Positions 51,678 to 60,398 of a stretch of 64,000 nt of DNA are shown in pieces; the first letter of the stretch is position 1; each line of letters opens with the position of its first letter. The DNA comes from MnTg04 sp964568075 (GTDB lineage: Bacteria; Pseudomonadota; Gammaproteobacteria; Steroidobacterales; MnTg04), in contig CAZMOM010000013.1 of NCBI GenBank assembly GCA_964568075.1, forward strand, positions 17,145 through 81,144, in the 5' to 3' direction. The position numbers were made by a program, and so were the translations under genes. A model generated the notes under the pieces. That model worked only from the letters and a program-made list of their open reading frames with translations, had not been told where the DNA came from and did no database searches.

Positions 51678-52733
51678 TCAGCTGTATCGGCTGAGAATAC
51701 TCTTCAGAGCATCGGATCCGGGACAAACGTCTTCGTGAGAGAGACTGTTCAGCGGCGCATCGATCGTGTTGTTTCGCTCATGGAAATCGACACTATTTTC
51801 TTCAACGTATAACAGTCCGGTCGGTATTTCACCGCGCAACTGGCAGTTTTTCAGGTAGGCGAATGCCGAGGCCTGATCACGCGGGTCGTACCCTTTCTCG
51901 ACGTTGCGCAGTAGAATCCGGCTGCCATCGTGCAATGTGACGGGTGTCAACTCCCTTCCCTCGCTACTGACCGTAATCTCCTCGGCCGGCGCGACAAAAT
52001 CGGTTTGCTGAAGAGCGTGGTAATGTTCCCGCGTGTGCGCGTAGCTCTTGGTAGAACCCTCGTGATCATTAAACGTTACACAGGGCGAGACGATATCCAC
52101 CAATGCAATGCCTTGGTGTAAAAGAGCCCCCTTTAGCAACGGTACGAGTTGATCCCTGTCGCCGGAGAATCCACGAGCGACATACCCCGCCCCCTGGTTA
52201 ATCGCGGTCAGAGCCGCATCGATCGGCTTTTGATTATTGACCTCGCCTTTTTTAGCCGTGCTACCGATATCCGCCGTGGCAGAAAACTGACCTTTGGTCA
52301 GTCCATAAACGCCGTTGTTTTCGATGATATACGCCATGTTCAGATTACGACGAATGGCGTGACAAAACTGTCCCATACCTATGGACAATGAATCGCCATC
52401 GCCCGATATGCCGACATAAAGCAAACTACGGTTTGCGGCATTGGCGCCCATCGTAACGGACGGCATTCGCCCGTGTACCGAATTGAAAGCATGCGACTGG
52501 CCCAGAAAATAAGCGGGCGTTTTGGAAGAACAGCCGATACCGCTGGTTTTTGCTACGCGATACGGATCTATACTCAGCTCAAAAAATGTCTGGATTAACG
52601 CTGCGGAGATCGAATCGTGGCCACACCCGGCGCACAGTGTAGAAATCGTGCCTTCGTAATCCCGTTGCCGCAAACCGAGTTTGTTCTTTTCCAGACCAGG
52701 GTGACTGACTTTAGGTTTGGAGATATAACTCAT
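51678..52733 (-). CDS. korB: 2-oxoacid:ferredoxin oxidoreductase, beta subunit
   Basis: TPP-binding subunit of a CoA-dependent 2-oxoacid:ferredoxin oxidoreductase, probably for 2-oxoglutarate. 351 residues. CAGCGHDSI and CSSK supply cysteines for a 4Fe-4S cluster; the TPP motif is GISGDGDSLSIGMGQF followed by NNGVYGLTKGQFSAT. Overlaps korA by 4 bp. KorB is favoured over a pyruvate enzyme by overall pattern, but substrate is not proven. Confidence 0.9.
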   Translation of the reverse strand: MSYISKPKVSHPGLEKNKLGLRQRDYEGTISTLCAGCGHDSISAALIQTFFELSIDPYRVAKTSGIGCSSKTPAYFLGQSHAFNSVHGRMPSVTMGANAANRSLLYVGISGDGDSLSIGMGQFCHAIRRNLNMAYIIENNGVYGLTKGQFSATADIGSTAKKGEVNNQKPIDAALTAINQGAGYVARGFSGDRDQLVPLLKGALLHQGIALVDIVSPCVTFNDHEGSTKSYAHTREHYHALQQTDFVAPAEEITVSSEGRELTPVTLHDGSRILLRNVEKGYDPRDQASAFAYLKNCQLRGEIPTGLLYVEENSVDFHERNNTIDAPLNSLSHEDVCPGSDALKSILSRYS

Positions 52734-54550
52734 GCCGCCGCCCCCTTGTCCGCCACAGCGGTCTGAATCCGTTTCATCACATCGTCACAGCTCATCGGAA
52801 ATCCGTTGTAATGCAATATTGAAATCAACTGGTGCGAGTCGGCCGCGCTTTCATTGACCAGCAGCATTTTCATTTGCGCGTCGCGATTTTGCTCCACGAC
52901 GAATACCCGCTTGTGTTTGCGCAGGAATTCATCCACCTGCTCGTTGAATGGGAAAGCCCGGATGCGCAGATAATCCATCGGCATGCCCTGCTTCTTCAGC
53001 CGGTCCAGCGCTTCGCGAACGGCCCCGTCACTACTGCCAAAAGCGATTACCCCGGCAACCGCCTTTTTCCCGCTCCGCAGAACCGGCTTCGGCACATAAC
53101 TTTTCGCTGTCTCCCACTTGCATAAGAGACGCTGCATCAGGTTCTCGTATTCGTCCGGGTCCTCGGAGTATTTGGCATGCGCCGTGTGCCCTGAACCGCG
53201 CAAAAAGTACGCGCCCTTGGGGTGATCCCCCGGATAACTGCGATAACAGATCCCGTCGCCGTCCACATCGAGGTAACGGGAGAAGGATTCGACCGATTTT
53301 AGCTCCGCTTCGCGCAATACCTTGCCGCGATCGGGCTGATAATTGTCATCCCAGGCGAATTCCGGGCACATCCAGTCGTTCATTCCTATATCAAGATCGC
53401 TGAGCACGATTACCGGCGTCTGCAACCGATCAGCCAGGTCGAATGCCTCGACCGAGAGATGGAAACACTCCTCCGGATCCGCCGGAAACACCAGTACATG
53501 CCGGGTATCGCCATGTGACGCGTAGGCGGCGGAAATAATGTCCGACTGCTGGGTCCGCGTTGGCAGCCCCGTTGACGGGCCGCTGCGCTGGACATCGAAG
53601 AGCACCAGCGGCAATTCGGCGTAATAGGCGAACCCCAGGAACTCGCTCATCAAGGACAGCCCCGGGCCGCTGGTCGGCGTAAACGAACGTGCGCCGCCCC
53701 AGGTCGCGCCCAGCGCCATGCCGATCGCCGCCAGCTCGTCCTCGGCCTGGATAATGCAGAAACGGTTCTTGCCGGTCTCTGGATCCACGCGGTAGCGCTC
53801 GCAGAGCGACTTGAAAGCATCCATCAGCGATGTTGACGGCGTAATCGGATACCACGCGCCAACAGTAACGCCGGCGTAAAGACACCCGATGGCAGCGGCT
53901 GTATTGCCATCGATCACAACATGATTTTTCGTCTTGTCCATGGGCTCGACGCGTATCGGCAACGGGCAGTCAAAGTTCTCCAGCGCATATTCATGGCCCA
54001 ACGCAACGGCTTTGTGGTTGGCCTCGAGCAGTTGCGGTTTTTTTGAGAACATTTGCTCCAGTATTTCGTCGATCACCGACTTGTCCATGTCGAGCAGCGC
54101 GCTCAGTGCACCGACATAAGCGATATTCTTGAGCAGAATTCGCGATCGGGGATCGGTGAAATGCCGGTTCATCATTTTTGCCAGCGGAATGCCAAGCTGG
54201 TGAATGTCGTCGCGTTTTAGCTGCCGGTCCCTGGGCCACGACGAGTCGTACATCAGGTAGCCGCCGCTAGCGAGCTCCGCAAGATCCTCGGTATAAGTCT
54301 GGGCATTCATCGCCACCATCATATCGACCCGCCCGGAACGCGACGTGTAACCGTCCTTGCTGATCCGAATCTCATACCAGGTCGGCAGTCCCTGAATATT
54401 CGATGGGAAAAAGTTCTTCGCCATTACCGGGATGCCCATCCTGAAAATGGTTTTCATGATCAGGCTGTTGGCACTGGTGGAGCCAGTGCCATTGACGTTG
54501 GCCAGTTTGATAACGAAATCGTTTATGCGCTGCGGCGTTGCTTCTGACAT
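52730..54550 (-). CDS. korA: 2-oxoacid:ferredoxin oxidoreductase, fused gamma-alpha subunit
   Basis: 606 residues from the ATG at 54550. The N-terminal third is the gamma domain (FVIKLANVNGTGSTSANSLI), and the rest is the alpha pyrimidine-binding domain (WYPITPSTSLMDAF, AEDELAAIGMALGATWGGAR, TPTSGPGLSLMSEFLGFAY). C-terminal FNEQVDEFLRKHKRVFVVEQN is also typical. Pairs with KorB; its start lies inside the 3' end of the GltD-like gene (28 bp overlap), so all three are one operon. Confidence 0.92.
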   Translation of the reverse strand: MSEATPQRINDFVIKLANVNGTGSTSANSLIMKTIFRMGIPVMAKNFFPSNIQGLPTWYEIRISKDGYTSRSGRVDMMVAMNAQTYTEDLAELASGGYLMYDSSWPRDRQLKRDDIHQLGIPLAKMMNRHFTDPRSRILLKNIAYVGALSALLDMDKSVIDEILEQMFSKKPQLLEANHKAVALGHEYALENFDCPLPIRVEPMDKTKNHVVIDGNTAAAIGCLYAGVTVGAWYPITPSTSLMDAFKSLCERYRVDPETGKNRFCIIQAEDELAAIGMALGATWGGARSFTPTSGPGLSLMSEFLGFAYYAELPLVLFDVQRSGPSTGLPTRTQQSDIISAAYASHGDTRHVLVFPADPEECFHLSVEAFDLADRLQTPVIVLSDLDIGMNDWMCPEFAWDDNYQPDRGKVLREAELKSVESFSRYLDVDGDGICYRSYPGDHPKGAYFLRGSGHTAHAKYSEDPDEYENLMQRLLCKWETAKSYVPKPVLRSGKKAVAGVIAFGSSDGAVREALDRLKKQGMPMDYLRIRAFPFNEQVDEFLRKHKRVFVVEQNRDAQMKMLLVNESAADSHQLISILHYNGFPMSCDDVMKRIQTAVADKGAAA

Positions 54551-56322
54551 GTAGTCTGGTCCACGGCCCGGGGAAAAGAAATGGTTGATTTTTGCATATC
54601 CCACGCGGCGGTCGGACAACGTTCCGCACAAAGGCCACAATGGATGCAAAGGTCTTCGTCTTTAACCATCGCACGACCGGTTTGGGGCAGCGCTTCGGAA
54701 ACAAATAATGCTTGTTCGGAATTGGTGCTGGGGGCGCTGAGGCGTTGCCGCAATTCCTCCTCCGGTCCATCCGCTGTCATCGTCAGACAATTGACCGGGC
54801 AGATATCGATACAGGCGTCACATTCGATACAACGCTTGGCTTCGAACGCCGTCTGGATATCACAGTTCAGGCAACGCTCCACTTCTTCCACGGCTTGTTC
54901 TGGGGTAAACCCCAGTTCGACCTCGATATTCAGTTTTTTGAAGCGCTCTTTGAGGCCGACATGAGGCATCAGGCGGCGGGCGCCGACATCGTAGTCGTTG
55001 CTGTAACTCCATTCGTGCATGCCCATCTTGGTGCTTTCCATCGTGACCTGGTCGGGCGCGCGGTCGGTCATGTCCTCGCCCTGGCAATACTTGTGAATGG
55101 ATATCGCTGCCTGCTGCCCATGCGCGACGGCCCAGATGATGTTTTTTGGACCGAACGCCGCGTCGCCGCCAAAAAACACGCCTTCGCGCGTCGACTGGAA
55201 GGTAACCGGGTCAACGACCGGGACGTCCCACTGATCAAACTCGATGCCGATGTCTCTTTCCATGAACGGGAAAGCGTTTTCCTGGCCAACTGCGAGAATC
55301 ACGTCGTCGCAAGGCAGGATGACCCGGTCAAGCTCGGTCGACTGCAGGCGGCCATCTTCGTCTTCGTGCCATTCCACTTTCGCAAACTCCACACCGGTCA
55401 GCTTGCCGTCTTCGACTATGAACCTGATCGGCGCGTGATTGAGCAACAGTTCAATTTGCTCTTCCTCAGCATCTTCGAGTTCCCAGTCGGACGCCTTGAG
55501 CAGATGACGCGGTTTGCGTGCGGTAACGATAACCCGCTCGCCGCCAAGTCTGAGCGAACTGCGGCAACAATCCATCGCTGTGTTTCCACCGCCGATAATG
55601 ACCACGATTTTGCCGATCGAGTCGGTGTGTTCGAAGGCGATGGATTCCAGCCAGGCGATACCGATATGAATTCGATCTGTGTCATAGCGGCCCGGGATTT
55701 CCAGATTGCGGCCACGCGGTGCACCCGTGCCAACAAAAATCGCATCGAAATCCTCGTCCAGCAAAGCTTTCATGCTGCTGATCTTGTGGCCAAGGCGCAG
55801 ATCGGCGCCCATATCCACGATCATGTTGATTTCTTCGTCCAGCACGCTTGCCGGCAATCGAAACGCCGGGATATTGGTTCGCATCAAACCGCCGGTCGTG
55901 TCGTACTGTTCAAAAATCACGACCTCGTAGCCCAGCGGCAACAAGTCGTTGGCTACTGCCAGCGAGGCGCATCCTGCGCCAATCAGGGCGACCCTTTTGC
56001 CATTTTTTTGCTTGGGCGCCCTGGGCAGGCGGTCGCTGATATCGTCGCGCAGATCCGCAGCAACGCGTTTCAGGCGGCAAATGGCGACCGGTTTTTCCTC
56101 GACCCGGACACGACGGCACGCCGGTTCGCAAGGCCGGTCACAAACCCGACCCAGGATCCCGGGAAACAGGTTCGACTCACGATTCAGCATGTACGCATCG
56201 CTGAATCGGCCCTGCGCGATCAGGCGAATATAACCCGGCACGTCGGTATGCGTCGGACACGCCCACTGGCAATCGACGACCTTATGAAAGTAGTCCGGAT
56301 TTTTGGTATCGACAGGACCCAT
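54523..56322 (-). CDS. GltD-like FAD/NAD(P) oxidoreductase with two [4Fe-4S] ferredoxin sites
   Basis: 599 residues from the ATG at 56322. N-terminal Fe-S domain (CQWACPTHTDVPGYI, CDRPCEPACRR) as in glutamate synthase small subunit; FAD motif VALIGAGCASLAVANDLLP; NAD(P) motif VVIIGGGNTAMDCCRSSLRLGG. The C-terminus has two ferredoxin motifs, CIECDACIDICPVNC and CIHCGLCAERCP. Overlap with korA suggests it passes electrons between reduced ferredoxin from KorAB and NAD(P). No glutamate synthase large subunit is nearby, so it is not GltD itself. Confidence 0.88.
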   Translation of the reverse strand: MGPVDTKNPDYFHKVVDCQWACPTHTDVPGYIRLIAQGRFSDAYMLNRESNLFPGILGRVCDRPCEPACRRVRVEEKPVAICRLKRVAADLRDDISDRLPRAPKQKNGKRVALIGAGCASLAVANDLLPLGYEVVIFEQYDTTGGLMRTNIPAFRLPASVLDEEINMIVDMGADLRLGHKISSMKALLDEDFDAIFVGTGAPRGRNLEIPGRYDTDRIHIGIAWLESIAFEHTDSIGKIVVIIGGGNTAMDCCRSSLRLGGERVIVTARKPRHLLKASDWELEDAEEEQIELLLNHAPIRFIVEDGKLTGVEFAKVEWHEDEDGRLQSTELDRVILPCDDVILAVGQENAFPFMERDIGIEFDQWDVPVVDPVTFQSTREGVFFGGDAAFGPKNIIWAVAHGQQAAISIHKYCQGEDMTDRAPDQVTMESTKMGMHEWSYSNDYDVGARRLMPHVGLKERFKKLNIEVELGFTPEQAVEEVERCLNCDIQTAFEAKRCIECDACIDICPVNCLTMTADGPEEELRQRLSAPSTNSEQALFVSEALPQTGRAMVKDEDLCIHCGLCAERCPTAAWDMQKSTISFPRAVDQTTCQKQRRSA

Positions 56323-56504
56323 GATGCCTTTCCCCGCAACGTTTACGGCGGTCAAACGGGCACTATATAGCCACAACCGTCAGAGGCGCACAAGTACCGG
56401 TCTGTTTGCCACTTCGGTGTCCGGATTCGTTGTCGTCAGGAGATTTTTTTGGCCTTCAGGATACGACCGGGCGCAGTCTGATTTCACCGCCGGCATCGCG
56501 ATTA

Positions 56505-56520
56505 TAGGTATTAATACCTA
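56505..56520. promoter_or_regulatory. Perfect 16 bp palindrome upstream of the TonB receptor gene
   Basis: TAGGTATTAATACCTA, an uninterrupted 8+8 palindrome directly next to the Fur-like operator and about 20 bp upstream of the -35 box. Likely a second regulator site; binder unknown. Confidence 0.6.
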
Positions 56521-56521
56521 G

Positions 56522-56544
56522 TAAATACGAATGATTCGTATTTA
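56522..56544. promoter_or_regulatory. Fur-like operator overlapping the promoter
   Basis: A perfect 11-1-11 inverted repeat: TAAATACGAAT, one G, then its reverse complement. The core GAATGATTC resembles Fur boxes of several gammaproteobacteria and Bordetella. It covers part of the -35 box, the place for an iron-dependent repressor. Confidence 0.65.
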
Positions 56545-56569
56545 CATTAAGGCTGCCGGTTCTTATAAT
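56541..56569 (+). promoter_or_regulatory. Strong sigma-70 promoter of the TonB receptor gene
   Basis: TTTACA (56541-56546) and TATAAT (56564-56569) with 17 bp spacing, close to consensus. Transcription would start near 56576, 24 bases before the ATG at 56600. Confidence 0.8.
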
Positions 56570-56599
56570 TCGGCAAATTCAGCGAAACCGGAGACTGAA

Positions 56600-58834
56600 A
56601 TGCACCGTATATTTGCGCTGGGACTCCTGTTCCTGCTCGGCCTTCCTGCGATCGCAGAGGAAGCGTCAGGCGGCTCTGCCGGCGACGGACAAAACCAGGC
56701 AGACCAGGACCAGCAATCCATCGCACTGGATCCGTTCAGTATTCTGGGCCGGCCCGACCATTTCGAAGAAATCGCTGGCTCTGCGTACTCTGTCGACGAG
56801 GAAAAACTCGAACAATTCAACTACGACGATATCCTGCGGGTGCTTCGTTCCGTCCCGGGCGTGTATGTTCAGGACGAAGAAGGCTTCGGTCTCAGACCCA
56901 ATATCGGAATTCGCGGCTCCGGCCTGGACCGCAGCTCCAGAATTGCTGTTCTTGAAGACAACATACTGATCGCGCCGGCCCCCTACTCCGCGCCGTCGGC
57001 CTATTATTTCCCGACCCAGCGGCGCATAAAAGGGATCGAAGTGTTAAAAGGCCCGGCAGCGATCAGTGTCGGCCCGAGAACCACCGGGGGCGCGATCAAC
57101 CTGCGTTCGACCGGCATCCCGAATGAGAAGAATTATTTCCTCAGCCCGGTCATTGGCCATGACGGCTTCCGGGAGTTTTATGGTTATGCTGGCGACAGCA
57201 CGGATCGCATCGGCTGGCTGATCGAAACCGTGCGACAAGAAAGCGACGGATTTAAACGGCTTGCCAGTGGCGACACCGGCTTTGAATTAAAGGATTACCT
57301 GGCCAAGTTCCGGGTTAGCTCCGCTTCATCCGCGAATTTTTTCCAGAAGCTCGAACTAAAACTTGGCTACACCGACCAGGCTGCCGATGAAACCTATCTC
57401 GGCCTGACGGCCGGCGACTTTGCCGTCGATCCGCTACAACGATATGCCGCGTCACAGGACGATCACTTCGAGGGCCAGCACCGCCAGTACCAATTGACCT
57501 GGACAATGGAACCGGCCGCTGCCGACTGGAGCCTGATCACGACCGCCTATAACAACGAGTTCAGCCGCAACTGGCTGAAGCTGGACAGTGTCAACGGCAC
57601 CGGCATCAGCATGATACTCGCCGACCCCGACAGCTATCTGCAGGAAATGGACTGGATACGTGGCGGCAACAGCCCCGCTGATGCGTTGACCCTGCGCAAC
57701 AATAATCGCAATTACTACTCACGCGGCATCCGAACCAGCATAACCACAACTCATTGGCTGGGTGGCACACGCTGGCAGACCACTCTGGGCGCCGGCTATC
57801 ACGAGGACGAGGAAGACCGCTTCCAGGATCAGGACGGCTACCGGATGGTCGCAGGCGCGCTCGAGCTGACCACCGACAATCCCGGCGGCAGCCAGTCGAA
57901 CCGCGTCAGCACCGCGAAAGTTGTCAGCGTCTGGCTGGACAACGATATCGAGACCGGTAACTGGATCTTCCAGCCGGGTATTCGTTTTGAGGACATCCGA
58001 ATGGAACGCCTCGATTACTCGACCGGCGATCCGTCCCGGCTGGGAGGCCCGACGCAGGTTCGCAATAACGACATCAAAGTCGCCATCCCGGGAATTGGCG
58101 CGACGTATATGCTGAATGACGCCTGGCGCTTACTCGGTGGCGCTTACCGTGGTTACAACCCGCCGGCCCCCGGCAGCACGGCCAGCGAAGAAGAAAGCAC
58201 CAACTATGAACTAGGCGTTCGATTCCGTGCCGGCACGACATCGATCGACGCCATATATTTCTATAACGACTACGACAACCTGGTGGGTACTGTGACCGCA
58301 TCCACAGGGGGGGACGGACAGATCGGTGACCAGTTCGATGGTGGCGAGGCCGTGGTCAGCGGCATCGAGTTATCCGCCGGTTACGTTTTCGACGACCGTT
58401 GGATTCGCGGCTGGAGCCTGCCGGTCAACCTGGTCTTGACAGTGACCGACCGGTTCGAGTTCAGCAACAGTTTCGACAGTAATTACGCGCCCTGGGGCAA
58501 TGTCATGGCGGGTTATGAAATGCCGTATATCCCGAAATACCAGGGGCAGATCAGCGCCGGCCTGGTGGGTCAGAGTCTCGGCATTTATCTGAATGCCGGA
58601 TACCAAAGCGAAACCCGTGCCGTGGCAGGCGACGGACCGATCATGACCAATGAAGGAACCGACTCAAGATGGGTGTTCGACCTCTCCGCGGACTACAACC
58701 TGAACAGCAACGTGAATCTGTTTATCAGGATCGAAAACCTGCTCGATGAAAACTACATCGCCGCGCTGCGTCCGGCCGGATTGAGACCCGGCAAACCCAG
58801 ATCGGCATTTGTCGGCTTTCGAATCGACCTGTAG
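56600..58834 (+). CDS. FecA-like TonB-dependent outer-membrane receptor
   Basis: 744 residues from the ATG at 56600 with GGAG 6 bp upstream; signal peptide (FALGLLFLLGLPAIAEE). The plug domain (about residues 65-185) has GIRGSGLDRSSRIAVLEDN and IAPAPYSAPSAYYFPTQRRI then EVLKGPAAI, closely resembling the ferric citrate receptor FecA plug. The 22-strand barrel ends in RSAFVGFRIDL. No FecA N-terminal signalling extension and no fecIR genes, so regulation is by the operator upstream instead. Substrate probably an iron-siderophore, not proven. Confidence 0.9.
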   Translation: MHRIFALGLLFLLGLPAIAEEASGGSAGDGQNQADQDQQSIALDPFSILGRPDHFEEIAGSAYSVDEEKLEQFNYDDILRVLRSVPGVYVQDEEGFGLRPNIGIRGSGLDRSSRIAVLEDNILIAPAPYSAPSAYYFPTQRRIKGIEVLKGPAAISVGPRTTGGAINLRSTGIPNEKNYFLSPVIGHDGFREFYGYAGDSTDRIGWLIETVRQESDGFKRLASGDTGFELKDYLAKFRVSSASSANFFQKLELKLGYTDQAADETYLGLTAGDFAVDPLQRYAASQDDHFEGQHRQYQLTWTMEPAAADWSLITTAYNNEFSRNWLKLDSVNGTGISMILADPDSYLQEMDWIRGGNSPADALTLRNNNRNYYSRGIRTSITTTHWLGGTRWQTTLGAGYHEDEEDRFQDQDGYRMVAGALELTTDNPGGSQSNRVSTAKVVSVWLDNDIETGNWIFQPGIRFEDIRMERLDYSTGDPSRLGGPTQVRNNDIKVAIPGIGATYMLNDAWRLLGGAYRGYNPPAPGSTASEEESTNYELGVRFRAGTTSIDAIYFYNDYDNLVGTVTASTGGDGQIGDQFDGGEAVVSGIELSAGYVFDDRWIRGWSLPVNLVLTVTDRFEFSNSFDSNYAPWGNVMAGYEMPYIPKYQGQISAGLVGQSLGIYLNAGYQSETRAVAGDGPIMTNEGTDSRWVFDLSADYNLNSNVNLFIRIENLLDENYIAALRPAGLRPGKPRSAFVGFRIDL

Positions 58835-58924
58835 GCGATTTGGTTGACCGCAGCATCGCGAAAAAATGACGCCAGCTATTTCGCCGGACTGGCCTGATCT
58901 CGAGCAGTGTCCTAGACTGGCGCG

Positions 58925-59311
58925 GTGACTTCCACGCTGAAAACTCTTTTTCGTGTCCTGCTGATCAGCCCGGTGCTGCTGATTGGTTACTGCGCCGTTT
59001 CCCAGTATCTGTTGATAGAAGGATTAAAGGAAATATGTGATGCCGCCAGTCCGGGCGCCAACGCGAGAGAAATTCTCGCTGCTGCGGCGGAAAAAAAATA
59101 CCGGGTGCGAACTGGTGGTATGAACAACCTGGACGAAGACGAATGGTTCGATCGCGAATACGTGCGCATCATACGGCGAACCCGGATAACGGGTAACGAG
59201 TTCTCAACCACGTCGGTGGTTTTTGCCAAACCCGGCGTCGGCTATTACGCGTGCATCATGCATCACGAAAACAATTCAATTACCAAGAGCTGGTTCGAGG
59301 ACAACAGCTAG
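58925..59311 (+). CDS. Hypothetical single-pass membrane protein
   Basis: 128 residues from a GTG at 58925. One N-terminal membrane segment (VLLISPVLLIGYCAVSQYLLI) and an exported C-terminal part. The pattern C-x4-PG followed by an AAAAEKKY helix and a later YYAC strand recurs in the 104-residue protein at 60399, suggesting paralogy. I do not recognise a family; a small BamE/SmpA-like fold is possible. Confidence 0.6.
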   Translation: MTSTLKTLFRVLLISPVLLIGYCAVSQYLLIEGLKEICDAASPGANAREILAAAAEKKYRVRTGGMNNLDEDEWFDREYVRIIRRTRITGNEFSTTSVVFAKPGVGYYACIMHHENNSITKSWFEDNS

Positions 59312-59372
59312 ACGGCAATAATCAAATCGGAGTCGTCTCTGCTGCGGCACCCTCCGGGTCGCCCGCGTTCCC

Positions 59373-59386
59373 TTGACCCAGGTCAA
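59373..59386. promoter_or_regulatory. FNR/ANR-type box
   Basis: TTGACCCAGGTCAA, a symmetrical TTGAC-N4-GTCAA site of the FNR/ANR/DNR type. Its centre is 41.5 bp upstream of the predicted start from the TAATCT box, the class II activator position. Confidence 0.7.
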
Positions 59387-59408
59387 TGCGATCAGTACCC
59401 CGCAGCGC

Positions 59409-59414
59409 TAATCT
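59409..59414 (+). promoter_or_regulatory. -10 box of the small membrane protein gene
   Basis: TAATCT, placing the start near 59421. No consensus -35, as expected for a promoter activated by a class II regulator. A GATACT just downstream is an alternative -10. Confidence 0.45.
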
Positions 59415-59462
59415 GATACTGCTCGATAGGATAGCGGAGATGAGCGCCCGCGGAGATTGATG

Positions 59463-59615
59463 ATGGGAATCGTACTTATACTGATCGTACTTGCGCTGTA
59501 TATCCCACTGATGATGTTCGCCGTGCCGGTAATCATCTATGTGCTGCCGGTCTTTGTTGTCGGCCTGATTATTTATCACTGGATACACGATCACCACCCA
59601 GAACCTAAGGGCTGA
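59463..59615 (+). CDS. 50-residue membrane protein, putatively oxygen-regulated
   Basis: A short gene with a GGAG site 7 bp before the ATG (a second ATG immediately upstream adds one residue). The product is almost wholly hydrophobic, with two helices (VLILIVLALYIPLMMFAVP and IIYVLPVFVVGLIIYHWI), and ends in a polar HDHHPEPKG tail with three histidines. The FNR-type box upstream suggests expression at low oxygen. I do not recognise a family. Confidence 0.65.
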   Translation: MGIVLILIVLALYIPLMMFAVPVIIYVLPVFVVGLIIYHWIHDHHPEPKG

Positions 59616-59889
59616 CGGGAGACCCTGACAGCCTTTTCTGATTGCTTGGCGATGACCGTCCATGCACAGATTCCGTGCGTCGCACGCATTCCTACAATTT
59701 TTTCCTGACCCATTTCGGAGCATCTGCGCTAGAATCGCCCGCATAGCGCTGCATCCGTGTCTGAATCAAAACATCGCAATGTCATCCGCGTTTTCAGCGG
59801 TTGGTCGCCGATGCAGCAGGCACAGAATGAAGAGATCAGGGTAACCAGCCGCGCAACTGAATTTTTTGTTTCAACATGAGAATCGAGTC

Positions 59890-60372
59890 ATGATCGCCAC
59901 CGAAATGACCCCCCACGACGGCGGCTGCACCTGTCGCCAGGTGCGTTATCGCATGACGTCAAAACCTTTAATCGTTCATTGCTGTCACTGTCACTGGTGC
60001 CAGCGCGAAACGGGAAGCGCCTTTGTTATCAATGCAATGATCGAAGCCGATCGGGTTGAATTACTAACCGGCGAAGTCGAAGTCATTGACACGCCTTCCA
60101 AAAGCGGTAGGGGCCAAAGGATTTCCCGCTGCCCCAAGTGCCACATTGCAGTATGGAGCAATTACGCTGGCGGGGGCGACTCGCTGCGGTTTGTCCGCGT
60201 CGGAACATTGGATGATCCGGATCGATTGCCGCCAGAAATTCACGTTTTTACCTCATCAAAGCAGCCCTGGGTCGCACTTCCACCGGATGTCCCGGTCTTT
60301 GAAGAGTATTACGACAAATCGCAAGTCTGGCCTGCGAGCCGCCTGGTGCGCATGAAACAAATGGGGCGGTGA
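59890..60372 (+). CDS. GFA-family (DUF636) zinc protein
   Basis: 160 residues from the ATG at 59890. Zinc-binding cysteines of the GFA fold: GGCTCRQVRY, CHCHWCQRETGSAF and RCPKCHIAVWSNY. The family includes glutathione-dependent formaldehyde-activating enzyme and centromere protein V, but most bacterial members have no proven substrate. It is oriented with the small genes around it. Confidence 0.92.
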   Translation: MIATEMTPHDGGCTCRQVRYRMTSKPLIVHCCHCHWCQRETGSAFVINAMIEADRVELLTGEVEVIDTPSKSGRGQRISRCPKCHIAVWSNYAGGGDSLRFVRVGTLDDPDRLPPEIHVFTSSKQPWVALPPDVPVFEEYYDKSQVWPASRLVRMKQMGR

Positions 60373-60398
60373 GGCTGAACGTAAGCGGGTAAAGGTGC

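Noticed and set aside
54523..56322. Glutamate synthase small subunit GltD
   Set aside because: No gltB nearby, two extra C-terminal ferredoxin sites and overlap with korA point to a ferredoxin-linked oxidoreductase instead.
54712..56370. A 552-codon open frame on the plus strand, opposite the GltD-like gene
   Set aside because: It is the antisense shadow of a gene with clear FAD and iron-sulfur motifs; its own translation has no recognisable domain and the GC-rich codon pattern explains the lack of stops.
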